From: Streptomyces filipinensis
Lineage (GTDB): Bacteria > Actinomycetota > Actinomycetes > Streptomycetales > Streptomycetaceae
Direction of reading: 5' to 3'
NCBI RefSeq assembly: GCF_014649495.1
Contig: NZ_BMTD01000002.1
Location: 620,001 to 684,000, forward strand
DNA length: 64,000 nucleotides
The notes under the pieces are model-generated. The model was not told where the DNA came from. It ran no database searches and saw only the letters and a list, made by a program, of their open reading frames with translations. Made by a program: the position numbers and the translations under genes. Positions 46,529 through 59,051 of this stretch are shown piece by piece. Position 1 is the stretch's first letter; each line of letters begins with the position of its first letter.

Positions 46529-46813
46529 TTACTTGGCCTTCTCGAGGATCTCGACGACGCGCCAGCGCTTCGTCGCGGACAGCGGCCGGGTCTCCATGAG
46601 GAGGACGCGGTCGCCGACACCCGCGGCGTTCTGCTCGTCGTGCGCCTTGAGCTTGTTCGTACGGCGGATGACCTTGCCGTACAGCGCGTGCTTGACGCGG
46701 TCCTCGACGGCGACGACGACGGTCTTGTCCATCTTGTCGCTGACGACGAGGCCCTCACGGGTCTTGCGGAAACCGCGCGCCTCAGTGTTCTCAGTCACGT
46801 TCTTCTCGCTCAT
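46529..46813 (-). CDS. rpsQ: 30S ribosomal protein S17
   Basis: 94 aa OB-fold protein: [61 protein letters not shown]. Its ATG overlaps the rpmC stop (TGATG). Confidence 0.99.
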   Translation of the reverse strand: MSEKNVTENTEARGFRKTREGLVVSDKMDKTVVVAVEDRVKHALYGKVIRRTNKLKAHDEQNAAGVGDRVLLMETRPLSATKRWRVVEILEKAK

Positions 46814-47037
46814 CAGGCGTTCTCCACCGTCTCGATGCCGAGCTCACGCTCACGCATGAGGGTGTAGATCCGGGCGATGTCCTTGCGGACCGCCTTGAGA
46901 CGGCCGTGGTTCTCGAGCTGCCCGGTCGCCGCCTGGAAGCGGAGGTTGAACAGCTCTTCCTTGGCCTCGCGGAGCTTCGCCAGAAGCTCCTCGTTGCCCA
47001 GCTCGCGCAGCTCGGACGCCTTGGTACCGGCCGACAT
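46813..47037 (-). CDS. rpmC: 50S ribosomal protein L29
   Basis: 74 aa, two-helix protein near the exit tunnel: [36 protein letters not shown] (read in parts), then [14 protein letters not shown]. The ATG at 47035-47037 overlaps the rplP stop by one base; a GTG one codon earlier is possible. Confidence 0.98.
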   Translation of the reverse strand: MSAGTKASELRELGNEELLAKLREAKEELFNLRFQAATGQLENHGRLKAVRKDIARIYTLMRERELGIETVENA

Positions 47038-47456
47038 CACGCTTCACCTGCCTCGCGCTTGACGATCCGGCACTTCATCGGCAGCTTGTGAGCCGCACGA
47101 GTGAGGGCCTCACGCGCAATCTTCTCGTTGGGGTACGACAGCTCGAACATCACACGTCCGGGCTTGACGTTCGCGATCCACCACTCCGGAGAACCCTTAC
47201 CGGAACCCATGCGGGTCTCGGCCGGCTTCTTGGTGAGGGGACGGTCCGGGTAGATGTTGATCCAGACCTTGCCGCCACGCTTGATGTGACGGGTCATCGC
47301 GATACGGGCCGCCTCGATCTGGCGGTTCGTCACGTAGGCCGGGGTCAGCGCCTGGATGCCGTACTCGCCGAACGCAACCTGCGTTCCACCCTTGGACATA
47401 CCGTTGCGCTTCGGGTGGTGCTGCTTGCGGTGCTTGACCCTACGGGGGATCAGCAT
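47037..47456 (-). CDS. rplP: 50S ribosomal protein L16
   Basis: 139 aa: [63 protein letters not shown]. It contacts A-site tRNA. Between rpsC and rpmC. Confidence 0.99.
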   Translation of the reverse strand: MLIPRRVKHRKQHHPKRNGMSKGGTQVAFGEYGIQALTPAYVTNRQIEAARIAMTRHIKRGGKVWINIYPDRPLTKKPAETRMGSGKGSPEWWIANVKPGRVMFELSYPNEKIAREALTRAAHKLPMKCRIVKREAGEA

Positions 47457-47461
47457 TTCGG

Positions 47462-48283
47462 TCAGGCCTCCGTTCCGGTGCTCTCAGCCGGAGCGGACGC
47501 GGGAGCCTCGGCCTTGGGGGCCTCGGCGCCAGCAGCCTGCTGCGGCTTGCGACCGCGCCGCTCGCCACCACGGCCACCACGGGCCGGGCGGTCGGCACCA
47601 CCACGGGCCGGGCGGTTACCCGCACGGGCCGCAGCGTTCTCGGCGCGGACCTCGGCGATGTTCTTGACGTCGCCCTTGTAGATCCAGACCTTCACACCGA
47701 TGCGGCCGAAGGTCGTCTTGGCCTCGAAGAAGCCGTAGTCCACGTTCGCGCGGAGCGTGTGCAGGGGCACGCGGCCCTCGCGGTAGAACTCCGAGCGGGA
47801 CATCTCGGCGCCACCGAGGCGGCCGCCGCACTGGATCTTGATGCCCTTGGCGCCGGCCTTCATCGCCGACTGCATGCTCTTACGCATGGCGCGGCGGAAG
47901 GAGACGCGGGAGGAGAGCTGCTCGGCAACGGCCTGGGCAACCAGCTGAGCGTCGGTCTCGGGGTTCTTGACCTCGAGGATGTTCAGCTGGACCTGCTTGC
48001 CCGTGAGCTTCTCGAGGTCGCCGCGGATGCGGTCGGCCTCGGCGCCACGGCGGCCGATGACGATGCCCGGACGAGCGGTGTGGATGTCCACCCGCACGCG
48101 GTCACGGGTGCGCTCGATCTCAACCTTCGAGATGCCGGCGCGCTCCATGCCGGACGTCATCATCCGACGGATGGCGACGTCTTCCTTGACGTAGTCCTTG
48201 TACAGCTTGTCGGCGTACCAACGCGACTTGAAGTCGGTCGTGACACCGAGCCGGAACCCATGCGGGTTAACCTTCTGGCCCAT
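47462..48283 (-). CDS. rpsC: 30S ribosomal protein S3
   Basis: 273 aa. [22 protein letters not shown], a KH domain with the [15 protein letters not shown] loop, and the C-terminal [15 protein letters not shown] domain. The tail beyond about 218 is an actinobacterial Arg-Gly-rich then Ala/Glu/Pro-rich extension ([18 protein letters not shown]). Start overlaps the rplV stop by 1 nt. Confidence 0.99.
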   Translation of the reverse strand: MGQKVNPHGFRLGVTTDFKSRWYADKLYKDYVKEDVAIRRMMTSGMERAGISKVEIERTRDRVRVDIHTARPGIVIGRRGAEADRIRGDLEKLTGKQVQLNILEVKNPETDAQLVAQAVAEQLSSRVSFRRAMRKSMQSAMKAGAKGIKIQCGGRLGGAEMSRSEFYREGRVPLHTLRANVDYGFFEAKTTFGRIGVKVWIYKGDVKNIAEVRAENAAARAGNRPARGGADRPARGGRGGERRGRKPQQAAGAEAPKAEAPASAPAESTGTEA

Positions 48284-48630
48284 TACCGGGTTCCTTCCTT
48301 GCTGCTGACGACCACGGTGATGTGGCTGGTCCGCTTGCGGATCCGGTAGGCACGGCCCTGGGCGCGCGGACGGAACCGCTTCAGGGTCGGGCCCTCGTCG
48401 ACGTAGGCCTCGGAGATGTAGAGGCTGTCGGCGTCGGTGTGGTCGTAGTTGTGCGCGGCGTTGGCGATGGCGCTGTCGAGCACCTTGCCGACCGGCACGG
48501 AGGCTGCCTGCGGAGCGAATCGCAGAACAGCCTGGGCCTCCGTGGCGTCCATGCCACGGATGAGGTCCACCACGCGGCGGGCCTTCATGGGCGTGACGCG
48601 GATGTACCGCGCCTGGGCCCTGGCTTCCAT
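48283..48630 (-). CDS. rplV: 50S ribosomal protein L22
   Basis: 115 aa; lines the exit tunnel. [24 protein letters not shown] (in parts), then the C-terminal [24 protein letters not shown]. The loop that gives macrolide resistance when changed looks ordinary. Confidence 0.99.
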   Translation of the reverse strand: MEARAQARYIRVTPMKARRVVDLIRGMDATEAQAVLRFAPQAASVPVGKVLDSAIANAAHNYDHTDADSLYISEAYVDEGPTLKRFRPRAQGRAYRIRKRTSHITVVVSSKEGTR

Positions 48631-48673
48631 GGTTGTCCCTTCAGTTACTTACGTGTCTGAATGCGATCCGCTA

Positions 48674-48955
48674 CTAGCGGCGCTTCGACTTCCGGTCTTC
48701 CTTGACGTGACCCCGGAAGGTGCGCGTCGGCGAGAACTCGCCGAGCTTGTGACCGACCATCGACTCGGTGACGAACACCGGGATGTGGGTCTTGCCGTTG
48801 TGCACCGCGATCGTGTGGCCGAGCATGGCCGGGACGATCATCGAGCGACGGGACCAGGTCTTGATGACGTTCTTGGTGCCGGCTTCGTTCTGCGTGTCCA
48901 CCTTCTTGATCAGGTGGTCGTCGACGAAGGGCCCCTTCTTCAAGCTACGAGGCAT
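48674..48955 (-). CDS. rpsS: 30S ribosomal protein S19
   Basis: 93 aa: [61 protein letters not shown]. Twelve nucleotides after rplB. Confidence 0.99.
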   Translation of the reverse strand: MPRSLKKGPFVDDHLIKKVDTQNEAGTKNVIKTWSRRSMIVPAMLGHTIAVHNGKTHIPVFVTESMVGHKLGEFSPTRTFRGHVKEDRKSKRR

Positions 48956-48967
48956 CTCAACCCGTCC

Positions 48968-49804
48968 TTAGCGCTTCTTGTTCGTCTTGCGGCGGCGGAC
49001 GATGTACTTGTTCGACGCCTTCTTGGGCGAACGAGTACGGCCTTCCTTCTTGCCCCACGGGGACACAGGGTGGCGACCACCGGAGGTCCGGCCCTCACCA
49101 CCACCGTGCGGGTGGTCAACCGGGTTCATGACCACACCACGGACGGTCGGGCGAACGCCCAGCCACCGCTTACGGCCGGCCTTACCCCAGTTGATGTTGC
49201 TCTGCTCGGCGTTGCCGACCTCACCGATGGTGGCGCGGCAGCGGACGTCGACCAGGCGGATCTCACCGGACGGCATGCGGAGGTGGGCCATCGAGCCCTC
49301 CTTCGCGAGCAGCTGCACGGAGGCACCGGCGGAGCGGGCGAACTTGGCACCGCCACCGGGACGGAGCTCGATCGCGTGGATCGTGGTACCGACCGGGATG
49401 TTGCGGAGGGCCAGGTTGTTGCCCGGCTTGATGTCGGCCCCGGGACCGTTCTCGACGCGGTCACCCTGCTGCAGGTTGCGCGGGGCGAGGATGTAGCGCT
49501 TCTCGCCGTCGGCGTAGTGCAGCAGCGCGATGCGCGCGGTGCGGTTGGGGTCGTACTCGATGTGCGCGACCTTCGCCGGCACGCCGTCCTTGTCGTGACG
49601 ACGGAAGTCGATCACACGGTAGGCGCGCTTGTGTCCGCCACCCTGGTGGCGAACGGTCACACGACCGGCGTTGTTACGGCCGCCCTTGCTGTGCAGGGGG
49701 CGGACCAGCGACTTCTCCGGCGTGGACCGCGTGACCTCGACGAAGTCGGCGACGCTGGCGCCACGACGGCCCGGCGTAGTCGGCTTGTACTTGCGGATTC
49801 CCAT
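48968..49804 (-). CDS. rplB: 50S ribosomal protein L2
   Basis: 278 aa; required for subunit joining and peptidyl transfer. [18 protein letters not shown], the [15 protein letters not shown] segment, and [23 protein letters not shown] with the conserved His. Confidence 0.99.
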   Translation of the reverse strand: MGIRKYKPTTPGRRGASVADFVEVTRSTPEKSLVRPLHSKGGRNNAGRVTVRHQGGGHKRAYRVIDFRRHDKDGVPAKVAHIEYDPNRTARIALLHYADGEKRYILAPRNLQQGDRVENGPGADIKPGNNLALRNIPVGTTIHAIELRPGGGAKFARSAGASVQLLAKEGSMAHLRMPSGEIRLVDVRCRATIGEVGNAEQSNINWGKAGRKRWLGVRPTVRGVVMNPVDHPHGGGEGRTSGGRHPVSPWGKKEGRTRSPKKASNKYIVRRRKTNKKR

Positions 49805-49844
49805 TTCTCAGTCCTCGTCCGATATCGGACGATCCGGACCGCCC

Positions 49845-50264
49845 TTAGGCGGTCGGACCGCCGAAGATGTCGATACGGTCGCCCTCGGCGAGGGTCACGA
49901 TCGCGCGCTTGCTGCCGGCACGCTGACCGAAACCGGTCTTCGTGCGCTTGCGCTTGCCCTGGCGGTTGATCGTGTTGACCCCGGTGACCTTGACCGAGAA
50001 GACCGCCTGGACGGCCTGCTTGATCTGGGTCTTGTTGGCGCCCGGGGCGACGACGAACGTGTACTTGTTCTCGTCGAGGAGCGCGTAGCTCTTCTCGGAG
50101 ACGACCGGCTTGAGCAGCACGTCACGGGGGTCCGTGAAGGACTTGCTCAGCGGCGTCTCGACGGTGTTCTTGCCCTCGGCGGCGTGGCGACGCGCCTTGG
50201 CGACGCGCGCGGCCTTGGCGGCCTTGGCGGCCTTCGAGGCAATGCTCGGGTGACGCGTAGCCAT
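49845..50264 (-). CDS. rplW: 50S ribosomal protein L23
   Basis: 139 aa. The conserved core begins at [24 protein letters not shown]; about 35 residues of Ala/Lys-rich sequence ([21 protein letters not shown]) precede it, longer than in E. coli. Binding platform for trigger factor and SRP. Start overlaps the rplD stop by one base. Confidence 0.98.
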   Translation of the reverse strand: MATRHPSIASKAAKAAKAARVAKARRHAAEGKNTVETPLSKSFTDPRDVLLKPVVSEKSYALLDENKYTFVVAPGANKTQIKQAVQAVFSVKVTGVNTINRQGKRKRTKTGFGQRAGSKRAIVTLAEGDRIDIFGGPTA

Positions 50265-50920
50265 CAGGCCTCGCTCCCTTCGGTGTCAGCGGCCTTGGGG
50301 CCAGACACGAAGGACTCGAAAGCGGCCTGGGTGAAGACCACGTCGTCCGAGACGAGAACGTCGTACGTGTTCAGCTGGCCCGGCTCCAGGATGTGGACCT
50401 GGGGCAGGTTGCGGGCGGACAGCCACGCGGCCTCGTCGGCACGGTCGACGACCAGGAGCAGGTTCTTGCGCTCGCTGATCTTGCCGAACAGGCTCTTGGC
50501 GGCCTTGGTGCTGGGGTTCGCGCCCTCGACCACGCCGGAGACGACGTGGATGCGGTTGTGACGCGCCCGGTCGGTGAGGGCGTGGCGCAGGGCCGCGGCC
50601 TTCATCTTCTTCGGGGTGCGCTGCGAGTAGTCACGCGGCACGGGACCGTGCACGACGCCACCACCGGCGAACTGCGGCGCGCGGGTCGAGCCCTGACGGG
50701 CGCGGCCGGTGCCCTTCTGGCGGTACGGCTTCTTGCCACCACCACGGACTTCGCCACGGGTCTTGGTCTTGTGCGTGCCCTGACGGGCAGCGGCCAGCTG
50801 CGCGACGACGACCTGGTGGATCAGCGGGATGCTGATCTTCTCCACGTCGAAGATCTCCGCGGGGAGCTCGACGGAACCGGCCTTCTCGCCCGCCGGCGAA
50901 AGGATGTCAACAGTGCTCAT
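50264..50920 (-). CDS. rplD: 50S ribosomal protein L4
   Basis: 218 aa. Exit-tunnel loop [26 protein letters not shown] (in parts) and [25 protein letters not shown]. In E. coli L4 represses the S10 operon; whether it does so through the long rpsJ leader here is open. Confidence 0.99.
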   Translation of the reverse strand: MSTVDILSPAGEKAGSVELPAEIFDVEKISIPLIHQVVVAQLAAARQGTHKTKTRGEVRGGGKKPYRQKGTGRARQGSTRAPQFAGGGVVHGPVPRDYSQRTPKKMKAAALRHALTDRARHNRIHVVSGVVEGANPSTKAAKSLFGKISERKNLLLVVDRADEAAWLSARNLPQVHILEPGQLNTYDVLVSDDVVFTQAAFESFVSGPKAADTEGSEA

Positions 50921-50928
50921 CGGTTACC

Positions 50929-51573
50929 TCAGGCCCCCTTGGCCGCGGTGCGGACCAGGACGAGGCCGCCGTTCGGACCGGGAACCGCGCCCTTGATGAG
51001 CAGCAGACCCTTCTCCGCGTCAACGGCGTGGACGGTCAGGTTCTGGGTGGTGACCCGCTCGTTGCCCATACGACCCGCCATGCGGAGGCCCTTGAACACG
51101 CGGCCCGGGGTGGCGCAGCCACCGATGGAACCGGGCGAGCGGTGCTTGCGCTGGGTGCCGTGTCCGGCGCCGAGGCCCTTGAAGTTGTGACGCTTCATGA
51201 CACCGGCGAAGCCCTTGCCCTTGCTCTTGCCGGTCACGTCGACCTTGATGCCGGCCTCGAACACCTCAGCGGTGATCTCCTGGCCGAGGGTGTACTCGCT
51301 GGCGTCAGCGGTACGGATCTCGACGAGGTGGCGGCGGGGAGTGACGTCGGCCTTGGCGAAGTGGCCCTTGAGGGGCTTGTTCACCTTGCGCGGGTCGATC
51401 TCGCCGAACGCGATCTGGACGGACTCGTAGCCGTCGACGTCGTTCGTGCGGACCTGGGTGACGACGTTGGGGCCGGCCTTGACGACGGTGACCGGAACAA
51501 CACGGTTGTTCTCGTCCCACACCTGCGTCATGCCGAGCTTCTCGCCCAGGATGCCCTTGATCTGCTTAGCCAT
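50929..51573 (-). CDS. rplC: 50S ribosomal protein L3
   Basis: 214 aa: [26 protein letters not shown], and the peptidyl-transferase loop [23 protein letters not shown] (in parts). Eight nucleotides before rplD. Confidence 0.99.
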   Translation of the reverse strand: MAKQIKGILGEKLGMTQVWDENNRVVPVTVVKAGPNVVTQVRTNDVDGYESVQIAFGEIDPRKVNKPLKGHFAKADVTPRRHLVEIRTADASEYTLGQEITAEVFEAGIKVDVTGKSKGKGFAGVMKRHNFKGLGAGHGTQRKHRSPGSIGGCATPGRVFKGLRMAGRMGNERVTTQNLTVHAVDAEKGLLLIKGAVPGPNGGLVLVRTAAKGA

Positions 51574-51590
51574 TCTCAGATCACCAGCCC

Positions 51591-51899
51591 TCAGAGCTTG
51601 ATCTCGATGTCGACACCGGCCGGGAGGTCGAGTCGCATCAGAGAGTCAACGGTCTTGGGCGTCGGGTCGAGGATGTCGATCAGGCGCTTGTGCGTGCGCA
51701 TCTCGAAGTGCTCGCGCGAGTCCTTGTACTTGTGCGGCGACTTGATGACGCAGTACACGTTCTTCTCAGTGGGCAGCGGCACCGGGCCCGCGACCGACGC
51801 ACCAGTGCGGGTCACCGTCTCGACGATCTTCTTCGCCGAGGAGTCGATGACCTCGTGGTCGTAGGCCTTGAGCCGGATGCGGATCTTCTGTCCCGCCAT
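51591..51899 (-). CDS. rpsJ: 30S ribosomal protein S10 (NusE)
   Basis: 102 aa: [50 protein letters not shown] (in parts), [10 protein letters not shown]. Also the NusE transcription-antitermination factor. First gene of the S10 operon, preceded by a leader of about 380 nt. Confidence 0.99.
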   Translation of the reverse strand: MAGQKIRIRLKAYDHEVIDSSAKKIVETVTRTGASVAGPVPLPTEKNVYCVIKSPHKYKDSREHFEMRTHKRLIDILDPTPKTVDSLMRLDLPAGVDIEIKL

Positions 51900-52282
51900 G
51901 GCTACTCAGTAGTCCTGTCTCTCTTACGCTCTGGAACCCGGCGGATTCCTTCTGCTGCCGTCGTTTCTCCGACCCACGCGGTCGGGTGTGTCGCGATCCC
52001 GCTGACACAGATGCCCCTTGTTCGAACATCCCTGCGGGGAATGCGACGGCCCTTCCGGAACCGCGGACCGGGGACCTCGGGCCCACCGGGCGCCTGGCCG
52101 GTGTCGCGCTCACACTTCCCGGAAGATTCCCGTACGTCCGCCCCAGTGCTGCCCTCAGGCAGTTAGGACGACGAGTACTGTGGGACTCGCTTCCGGTCCT
52201 CCCGGCGGGAGGCGCGCAGCATCAACACTCGACCGAGCAACTCGGACAGTCTGCCATACGGGCCGGGGGCTCCGCCAATCGA
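51900..52282 (-). promoter_or_regulatory. S10 operon leader
   Basis: From the predicted start near 52283 to the rpsJ ATG. It holds the 25-nt block shared with the rpsL leader (51969-51993) and no convincing gene. The minus frame 52163-52381 overlaps the promoter and has no ribosome site, so it was not called. Confidence 0.6.
51969..51993 (-). promoter_or_regulatory. 25-nt element shared with the rpsL leader (rpsJ copy)
   Basis: Identical over 25 nt to 59947-59971. It contains the hairpin CCGACC-CACGC-GGTCGG followed by GTGTGTCG (plus-strand reading). It begins 70 nt upstream of the rpsJ ATG. Confidence 0.88.
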
Positions 52283-52289
52283 GCCGAAG

Positions 52290-52317
52290 AGATTACCCCG
52301 AAGGTGACGTAGGTCAA
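52290..52317 (-). promoter_or_regulatory. S10 operon promoter
   Basis: Minus strand TTGACC (52312-52317), 16-nt spacer, TAATCT (52290-52295): close to the housekeeping consensus. A weaker tandem promoter (TTGGCG, 19 nt, CAGACT) may follow about 30 nt downstream. Confidence 0.75.
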
Positions 52318-52365
52318 ACCGGGTGGGCGACCCCACGCGCTCCCGAGCCCGCCACAACGAGAAAA

Positions 52366-52393
52366 GGCCGCCCTGGCGCACGGCCGGGCGGCC
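52366..52393 (-). terminator. Terminator after the SH3 secreted-protein gene
   Basis: GGCCGCCC/GGGCGGCC stem with a 12-nt partly paired loop, between that gene's stop codon and the S10 promoter. Confidence 0.75.
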
Positions 52394-52431
52394 CTCTCCC
52401 TAGATCCTCACCGGTACCTCAGTGGGGTACG

Positions 52432-52731
52432 TCACCAGCTGTAGTAGCCGTGGGACATCCAGCCGCTGACACCGCTGTCGACGTCGTAGACGCGGTCCCA
52501 CTGGCCGTCACCGGACACGTCCCGGTGCGCCAGGCGGTCGCCGCGGTAGCAGAGGCCGAGCACGGCGCCCGAGGTGCTGGGGGTGGACCGGATGCGGACA
52601 CCGTCACCGGTGCAGTGGCCGTAGACGTCGTCGGCGTAGGCCGGCGTGGCCAGCGTCGCGCCACCGATCGCGGCGGCGACCGCGAGACCGGTCACCGCCA
52701 TGGCGCGCTTCCCCCGTACTGCGGAAAACAC
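52432..52731 (-). CDS. Secreted SH3-like small protein
   Basis: A 99-aa protein. Signal peptide MFSAVRGKRAMAVTGLAVAA with likely cleavage at ATPAYA/DDVYG. The mature part of about 65 residues (CTGDGVRIRSTPSTSGAVLGLCYRGD, read in parts, then GWMSHGYYSW) is a bacterial SH3b domain with one probable disulfide. SH3b domains bind cell-wall peptides. The GTG at 52729-52731 has a perfect AGGAGG 5 nt upstream. Lies between the DUF397 gene and the S10 promoter, on the same strand. Confidence 0.85.
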   Translation of the reverse strand: MFSAVRGKRAMAVTGLAVAAAIGGATLATPAYADDVYGHCTGDGVRIRSTPSTSGAVLGLCYRGDRLAHRDVSGDGQWDRVYDVDSGVSGWMSHGYYSW

Positions 52732-52781
52732 AGTTCCTCCTGAATAAGCTATCTGAGACCACATCAGATGATCTTGGTCGG

Positions 52782-52985
52782 CTACGAAGATAGCATGTTC
52801 ATGATCTTGAAGGACGTGACGAAGTCGGACCAGGTGGCGGGGGTGACGGCGAGCCGGGGACCCTCGGGGTTCTTGGAGTCGCGGATGTGGATGGTGGCGG
52901 GAGTGGGGGCGACTTCGAGGCAGTCGCCGGGTTCGTTGCTGCTGCTGTAGCTGCTCTTGAACCAATGGAGTTCGGCGGTGCTCAT
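52782..52985 (-). CDS. DUF397-domain protein
   Basis: 67-aa DUF397 protein: ELHWFKSSYSSSNEPGDCLEVA, HIRDSKNPEGPRLAVTPATWSDFV are the family blocks. In Streptomyces such small proteins are partners of the adjacent Xre/DUF5753 regulators (BldB/WhiJ-type systems) and may modulate them. Its ATG overlaps the regulator's TGA as ATGA, so the two are made together. Confidence 0.93.
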   Translation of the reverse strand: MSTAELHWFKSSYSSSNEPGDCLEVAPTPATIHIRDSKNPEGPRLAVTPATWSDFVTSFKIMNMLSS

Positions 52986-53827
52986 AGTCTCCCCAGCGCT
53001 TGCTCGATGAAGGCCTGCGACTCCCTCGGCGTGAGGGCCTGCGCCCGGATCATGCCATAGCACAGTTCCAGGATCCGGAGATCCTTGGGGCTGGAAACCG
53101 GGCGGCCGTTGAACGCACCCTCGGAACGTCCGATCGCCGTCCCGTCGGCGAACTTCAGCACCTCGATCGGGCCCGCCGCTCCGGCGTGCTCCTCGCGGTC
53201 GGTCGGCATGACCTGAAGCGTGACATTCCGCAACTGCGCTACCTCCAAGAGGTGTTCGAGTTGTCGGCGCAGCACCATTTTCCCACCGTAGGGGCGTTCG
53301 AGAGTCACCTGTTCCTGGACGAAACCGAGCGTCGGGGCGGGCTCCCGTTCGAAGACAGCCTTCCGGGCCATGCGAGCCGCGGTCTCCCGCTCTACCACGT
53401 CTTCGGCGAGCGCCGGCTGCCTCATCTCGAAGATCGTGCGTGTGTACTCCGGCGTCTGCAACAGGCCATGGATGTTGTGGCTGCCGTACAGCAACATCTC
53501 CACAGCCCGCCCCTCCAGCTCCGCCAGCTCCCGCACCTTCTTCGGGTACCGAGCCCTCTTCATGTCCTCCATGAAGGCCCTCAGGTGTCCCTGAGCCTTC
53601 AGGAGCTGGTCCGCCCTGTCCAGGAACTCCGGGCGAGGGATACGGGCACCCCGCTCGATCTTGCGGATCATGTCCTCGCCGTACCCCATCGCCTCGCTCA
53701 GCTCGGGCACGCTCACGCCGGCCGCCTCCCGGCACACCTTGAGCAGCCGCCCCACCGCCTGGACCACCGGCTCGATCTCGTCCCCGGGCTCGACGTCCCA
53801 ACCGGCCTCGTCCACTCCCTCACCCAT
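52982..53827 (-). CDS. Xre-family regulator with DUF5753 domain
   Basis: WhiJ-like regulator of 281 aa. Helix-turn-helix about residues 22-75 (VGRLLKVCREAAGVSVPELSEAMGYGEDMIRKIERG, read in parts). DUF5753 sensor-like domain from about 100 (GLLQTPEYTRTIF, RQLEHLLEVAQLRNVTLQVMP, LEVLKFADG-type end). The ATG at 53825-53827 has GGAGGAGG upstream; a longer frame exists. Operon partner DUF397 downstream; HATPase gene divergent. This three-part set is a common Streptomyces developmental or secondary-metabolism switch; ligand unknown. Confidence 0.92.
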   Translation of the reverse strand: MGEGVDEAGWDVEPGDEIEPVVQAVGRLLKVCREAAGVSVPELSEAMGYGEDMIRKIERGARIPRPEFLDRADQLLKAQGHLRAFMEDMKRARYPKKVRELAELEGRAVEMLLYGSHNIHGLLQTPEYTRTIFEMRQPALAEDVVERETAARMARKAVFEREPAPTLGFVQEQVTLERPYGGKMVLRRQLEHLLEVAQLRNVTLQVMPTDREEHAGAAGPIEVLKFADGTAIGRSEGAFNGRPVSSPKDLRILELCYGMIRAQALTPRESQAFIEQALGRL

Positions 53828-53867
53828 GGCTCCTCCTCCGCCGCGCACTCGTACCCGTACAACGCCC

Positions 53868-53894
53868 GAGACAGCCGAGACAGCCGAGACAAAC
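53868..53894. repeat. Three 9-bp direct repeats
   Basis: GAGACAGCC twice and GAGACAAAC once, head to tail, in the gap between the Xre gene and the divergent HATPase gene. Possible operator. Confidence 0.65.
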
Positions 53895-53923
53895 CGGGGA
53901 CAGTCACCGTACGCAGAGGCGTT

Positions 53924-53964
53924 GTCACTCACTCACGGAAGCAGGTTCGGCCACGCTGAGTGAC
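53924..53964. promoter_or_regulatory. 8-bp inverted repeat flanking the HATPase start region
   Basis: GTCACTCA (53924-53931) and TGAGTGAC (53957-53964), 25-nt spacer. The right arm abuts the GTG at 53965. A candidate site for the divergent Xre regulator. Confidence 0.55.
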
Positions 53965-54423
53965 GTGAATCAAGAAATGGCTGCCCCTGAAAACCAACTC
54001 GCCTCGCCCGTCCCCCACTTCAGTGTCCGGTTGTCCCCCACGCCACGTGGCGCCCGCCTCGCCCGGCTGCTCGCCGAGCAACAACTCCGTACCTGGGGAA
54101 TGCCGTTGGAAAGGCCGACACAGATCGTCGCCGAGCTCGCCGCGAACGCCGCCACACATGGCCGCGTGCCCGGCCGCGACTTCCAGCTGCTGCTGTACCT
54201 CGTCGGGCACACGCTCCGTATCGAGGTCACCGACACGCGTGGGGACCGCCTCCCCCGGCCACAACTGGCGCCCGCGGAGGGGGAATCAGGCCGCGGGCTC
54301 CTCCTCGTCGAGGCCTTCGCCGACCGCTGGGGCGTCACCCATGGACGGCACCCGCGCAAGACCGTCTGGGCCGAGGTCTCCTTCCCCGCGGCTGACCCGG
54401 GGCCCAGTACCCTCCGGCCATGA
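53965..54423 (+). CDS. HATPase_c anti-sigma-like (RsbW/SpoIIAB-type) ATP-binding protein
   Basis: 152 aa GHKL-type ATPase domain: N-box VAELAANAATHGR, G1-like VTDTRGDRLPRP and G2-like GESGRGLLLVEAFADRWGV. Such stand-alone domains are abundant in Streptomyces beside Xre/DUF397 pairs; some act as anti-sigma kinases, for most the partner is unknown. Start GTG 53965 or ATG 53977; neither has a clear ribosome site. Its TGA overlaps the next ATG (ATGA), coupling it to the DUF1963 gene. Confidence 0.88.
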   Translation: MNQEMAAPENQLASPVPHFSVRLSPTPRGARLARLLAEQQLRTWGMPLERPTQIVAELAANAATHGRVPGRDFQLLLYLVGHTLRIEVTDTRGDRLPRPQLAPAEGESGRGLLLVEAFADRWGVTHGRHPRKTVWAEVSFPAADPGPSTLRP

Positions 54424-55433
54424 CCCGTACGACTCCGCCCCGCCCTCTCGACGTCACCGCGCACTTCCCGGAGCTGGCCCCGCTCGCCCGCACCGCCGTA
54501 CGCCTGCACCCGCGCGCCGGCGCGCCCACGGCGGCGGAGAGTTCCGTCGGCGGGCCCCTGCTGTGGCCGGCCGACGAGGAGTGGCCGAGCTGTCCGGAGC
54601 ACGCGGGGCCCTGGCACCGGGGTGTCGCGCCCGAGGACGTCCATGTCGGCCGGCGTGTGCTGCGCGCGGCCTGGGCCCGTACCCGCCCGGAGGACGCCGA
54701 CCTGCTGAGCGAGGAGGAGCGCGCGCTGGTCGACCTGGGGACCAAGTCCCGCCGGATAGCACAGGACGGACCCGTGCCGATGGTGCCGGTCGCGCAGATA
54801 CGCGCCGCCGACGTGCCGACGCTGCCCCGGCCCGAAGGCACGGATCTGCTGCAGGTGCTGTGGTGCCCCTTCGATCACCCCGAGGACGGCTACGTGCCCC
54901 GGGTCGAGCTGCGCTGGCGCAGGGCCGCCGATGTCGTCACCCAGCTCGGCGCTCCCCCACGGCCGGCCGTGATCGGCAGCGATCACTATCTGCCCGAACC
55001 GTGTGTGCTGCACCCCGAGACCGTCACCGAGTACCCGGCCCCGCACGAGCTGCCGGAGGAGCTGGCCGACCGGATCGAGGAGTGGGAGCAGGAGAGCGAG
55101 GACGAGGACGAGCCGGGGCTCTGCTACCAGTACGACCTCGCGGTCGCCCCGGGGTGGAAGCTCGGCGGCCACGCGCCCTGGAGCTTCTCCGACCCCTTCC
55201 CCATGGCCTGCGCCGAGTGCGGCGCCGGGATGCGGCCCCTGCTCACCGTCGACGGCACCGAGTGGGACGGCGGCAGCGGCAGCTGGCGGCCGGTGGAGGA
55301 CGCCGGGTACACCGGCTACCACTTCCTCGGTCCGGCGCTCGACACCCAGATCAACATCGGCCGCAGCTACAGCCTCCAGGTGTACGTGTGCGAGCGGTCG
55401 TACGACCATCCGCTGCTGCAGAACATGCAGTGA
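54420..55433 (+). CDS. DUF1963-family protein
   Basis: 337 aa. The family blocks are SSVGGPLLWPADEEWPSC, VPMVPVAQIRAADVP, LLQVLWCPFDH, and the late GGHAPWSFSDPFPMACAECGAGM (in parts) with a C-x2-C pair. DUF1963 (YwqG-like) proteins are cytosolic and of unknown role, sometimes linked to toxin immunity. A very acidic linker (EEWEQESEDEDE) sits near residue 225. Translationally coupled to the HATPase gene, which is a less common partner. Confidence 0.83.
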   Translation: MTRTTPPRPLDVTAHFPELAPLARTAVRLHPRAGAPTAAESSVGGPLLWPADEEWPSCPEHAGPWHRGVAPEDVHVGRRVLRAAWARTRPEDADLLSEEERALVDLGTKSRRIAQDGPVPMVPVAQIRAADVPTLPRPEGTDLLQVLWCPFDHPEDGYVPRVELRWRRAADVVTQLGAPPRPAVIGSDHYLPEPCVLHPETVTEYPAPHELPEELADRIEEWEQESEDEDEPGLCYQYDLAVAPGWKLGGHAPWSFSDPFPMACAECGAGMRPLLTVDGTEWDGGSGSWRPVEDAGYTGYHFLGPALDTQINIGRSYSLQVYVCERSYDHPLLQNMQ

Positions 55434-55453
55434 CCCCGCAGGGGGAACGCGAA

Positions 55454-55485
55454 GAGGCCCGTACGACCGAAGTCGTACGGGCCTC
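55454..55485. terminator. Bidirectional terminator between DUF1963 gene and tuf
   Basis: Perfect 14-bp stem GAGGCCCGTACGAC and its complement with loop CGAA. It closes the str operon (tuf end) and the convergent plus-strand operon. Confidence 0.93.
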
Positions 55486-55535
55486 CCGTCAGGTCTGGAG
55501 ACCTTCAGGTCAGACGACCCTCAAGCAAGCGGAAC

Positions 55536-56729
<1,194 letters not shown>

Positions 56730-56807
56730 TGGGGTCCTCCTGTGGAGTGGTTCTGTACGCCTTACTTCATCGGCGCCAGGTGATCTTTGCTGTAAAGGCC
56801 CGGAACC

Positions 56808-56843
56808 GGGGGCAAACATCCGGGTTTACGGTTGTTTGCCCCC
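56808..56843 (-). promoter_or_regulatory. Hairpin in the fusA-tuf gap
   Basis: Perfect 11-bp stem GGGGGCAAACA/TGTTTGCCCCC with a 14-nt loop. Partial termination or processing could uncouple tuf from fusA. No fully convincing tuf promoter hexamers were found, although TTGACT lies at 56855-56860. Confidence 0.7.
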
Positions 56844-56885
56844 TGAGGCTCCGGAGTCAAGCCTACGGCGTGGGAACGCGGTGCG

Positions 56886-59012
<2,127 letters not shown>

Positions 59013-59051
59013 AAGGCTTCAGTCTTCTCTCGGTCTCGATGTGGACTGCGA

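Noticed and set aside
52163..52381. 72-codon minus frame upstream of rpsJ (possible leader peptide)
   Set aside because: Covers the predicted promoter and has no ribosome site; kept as leader only.
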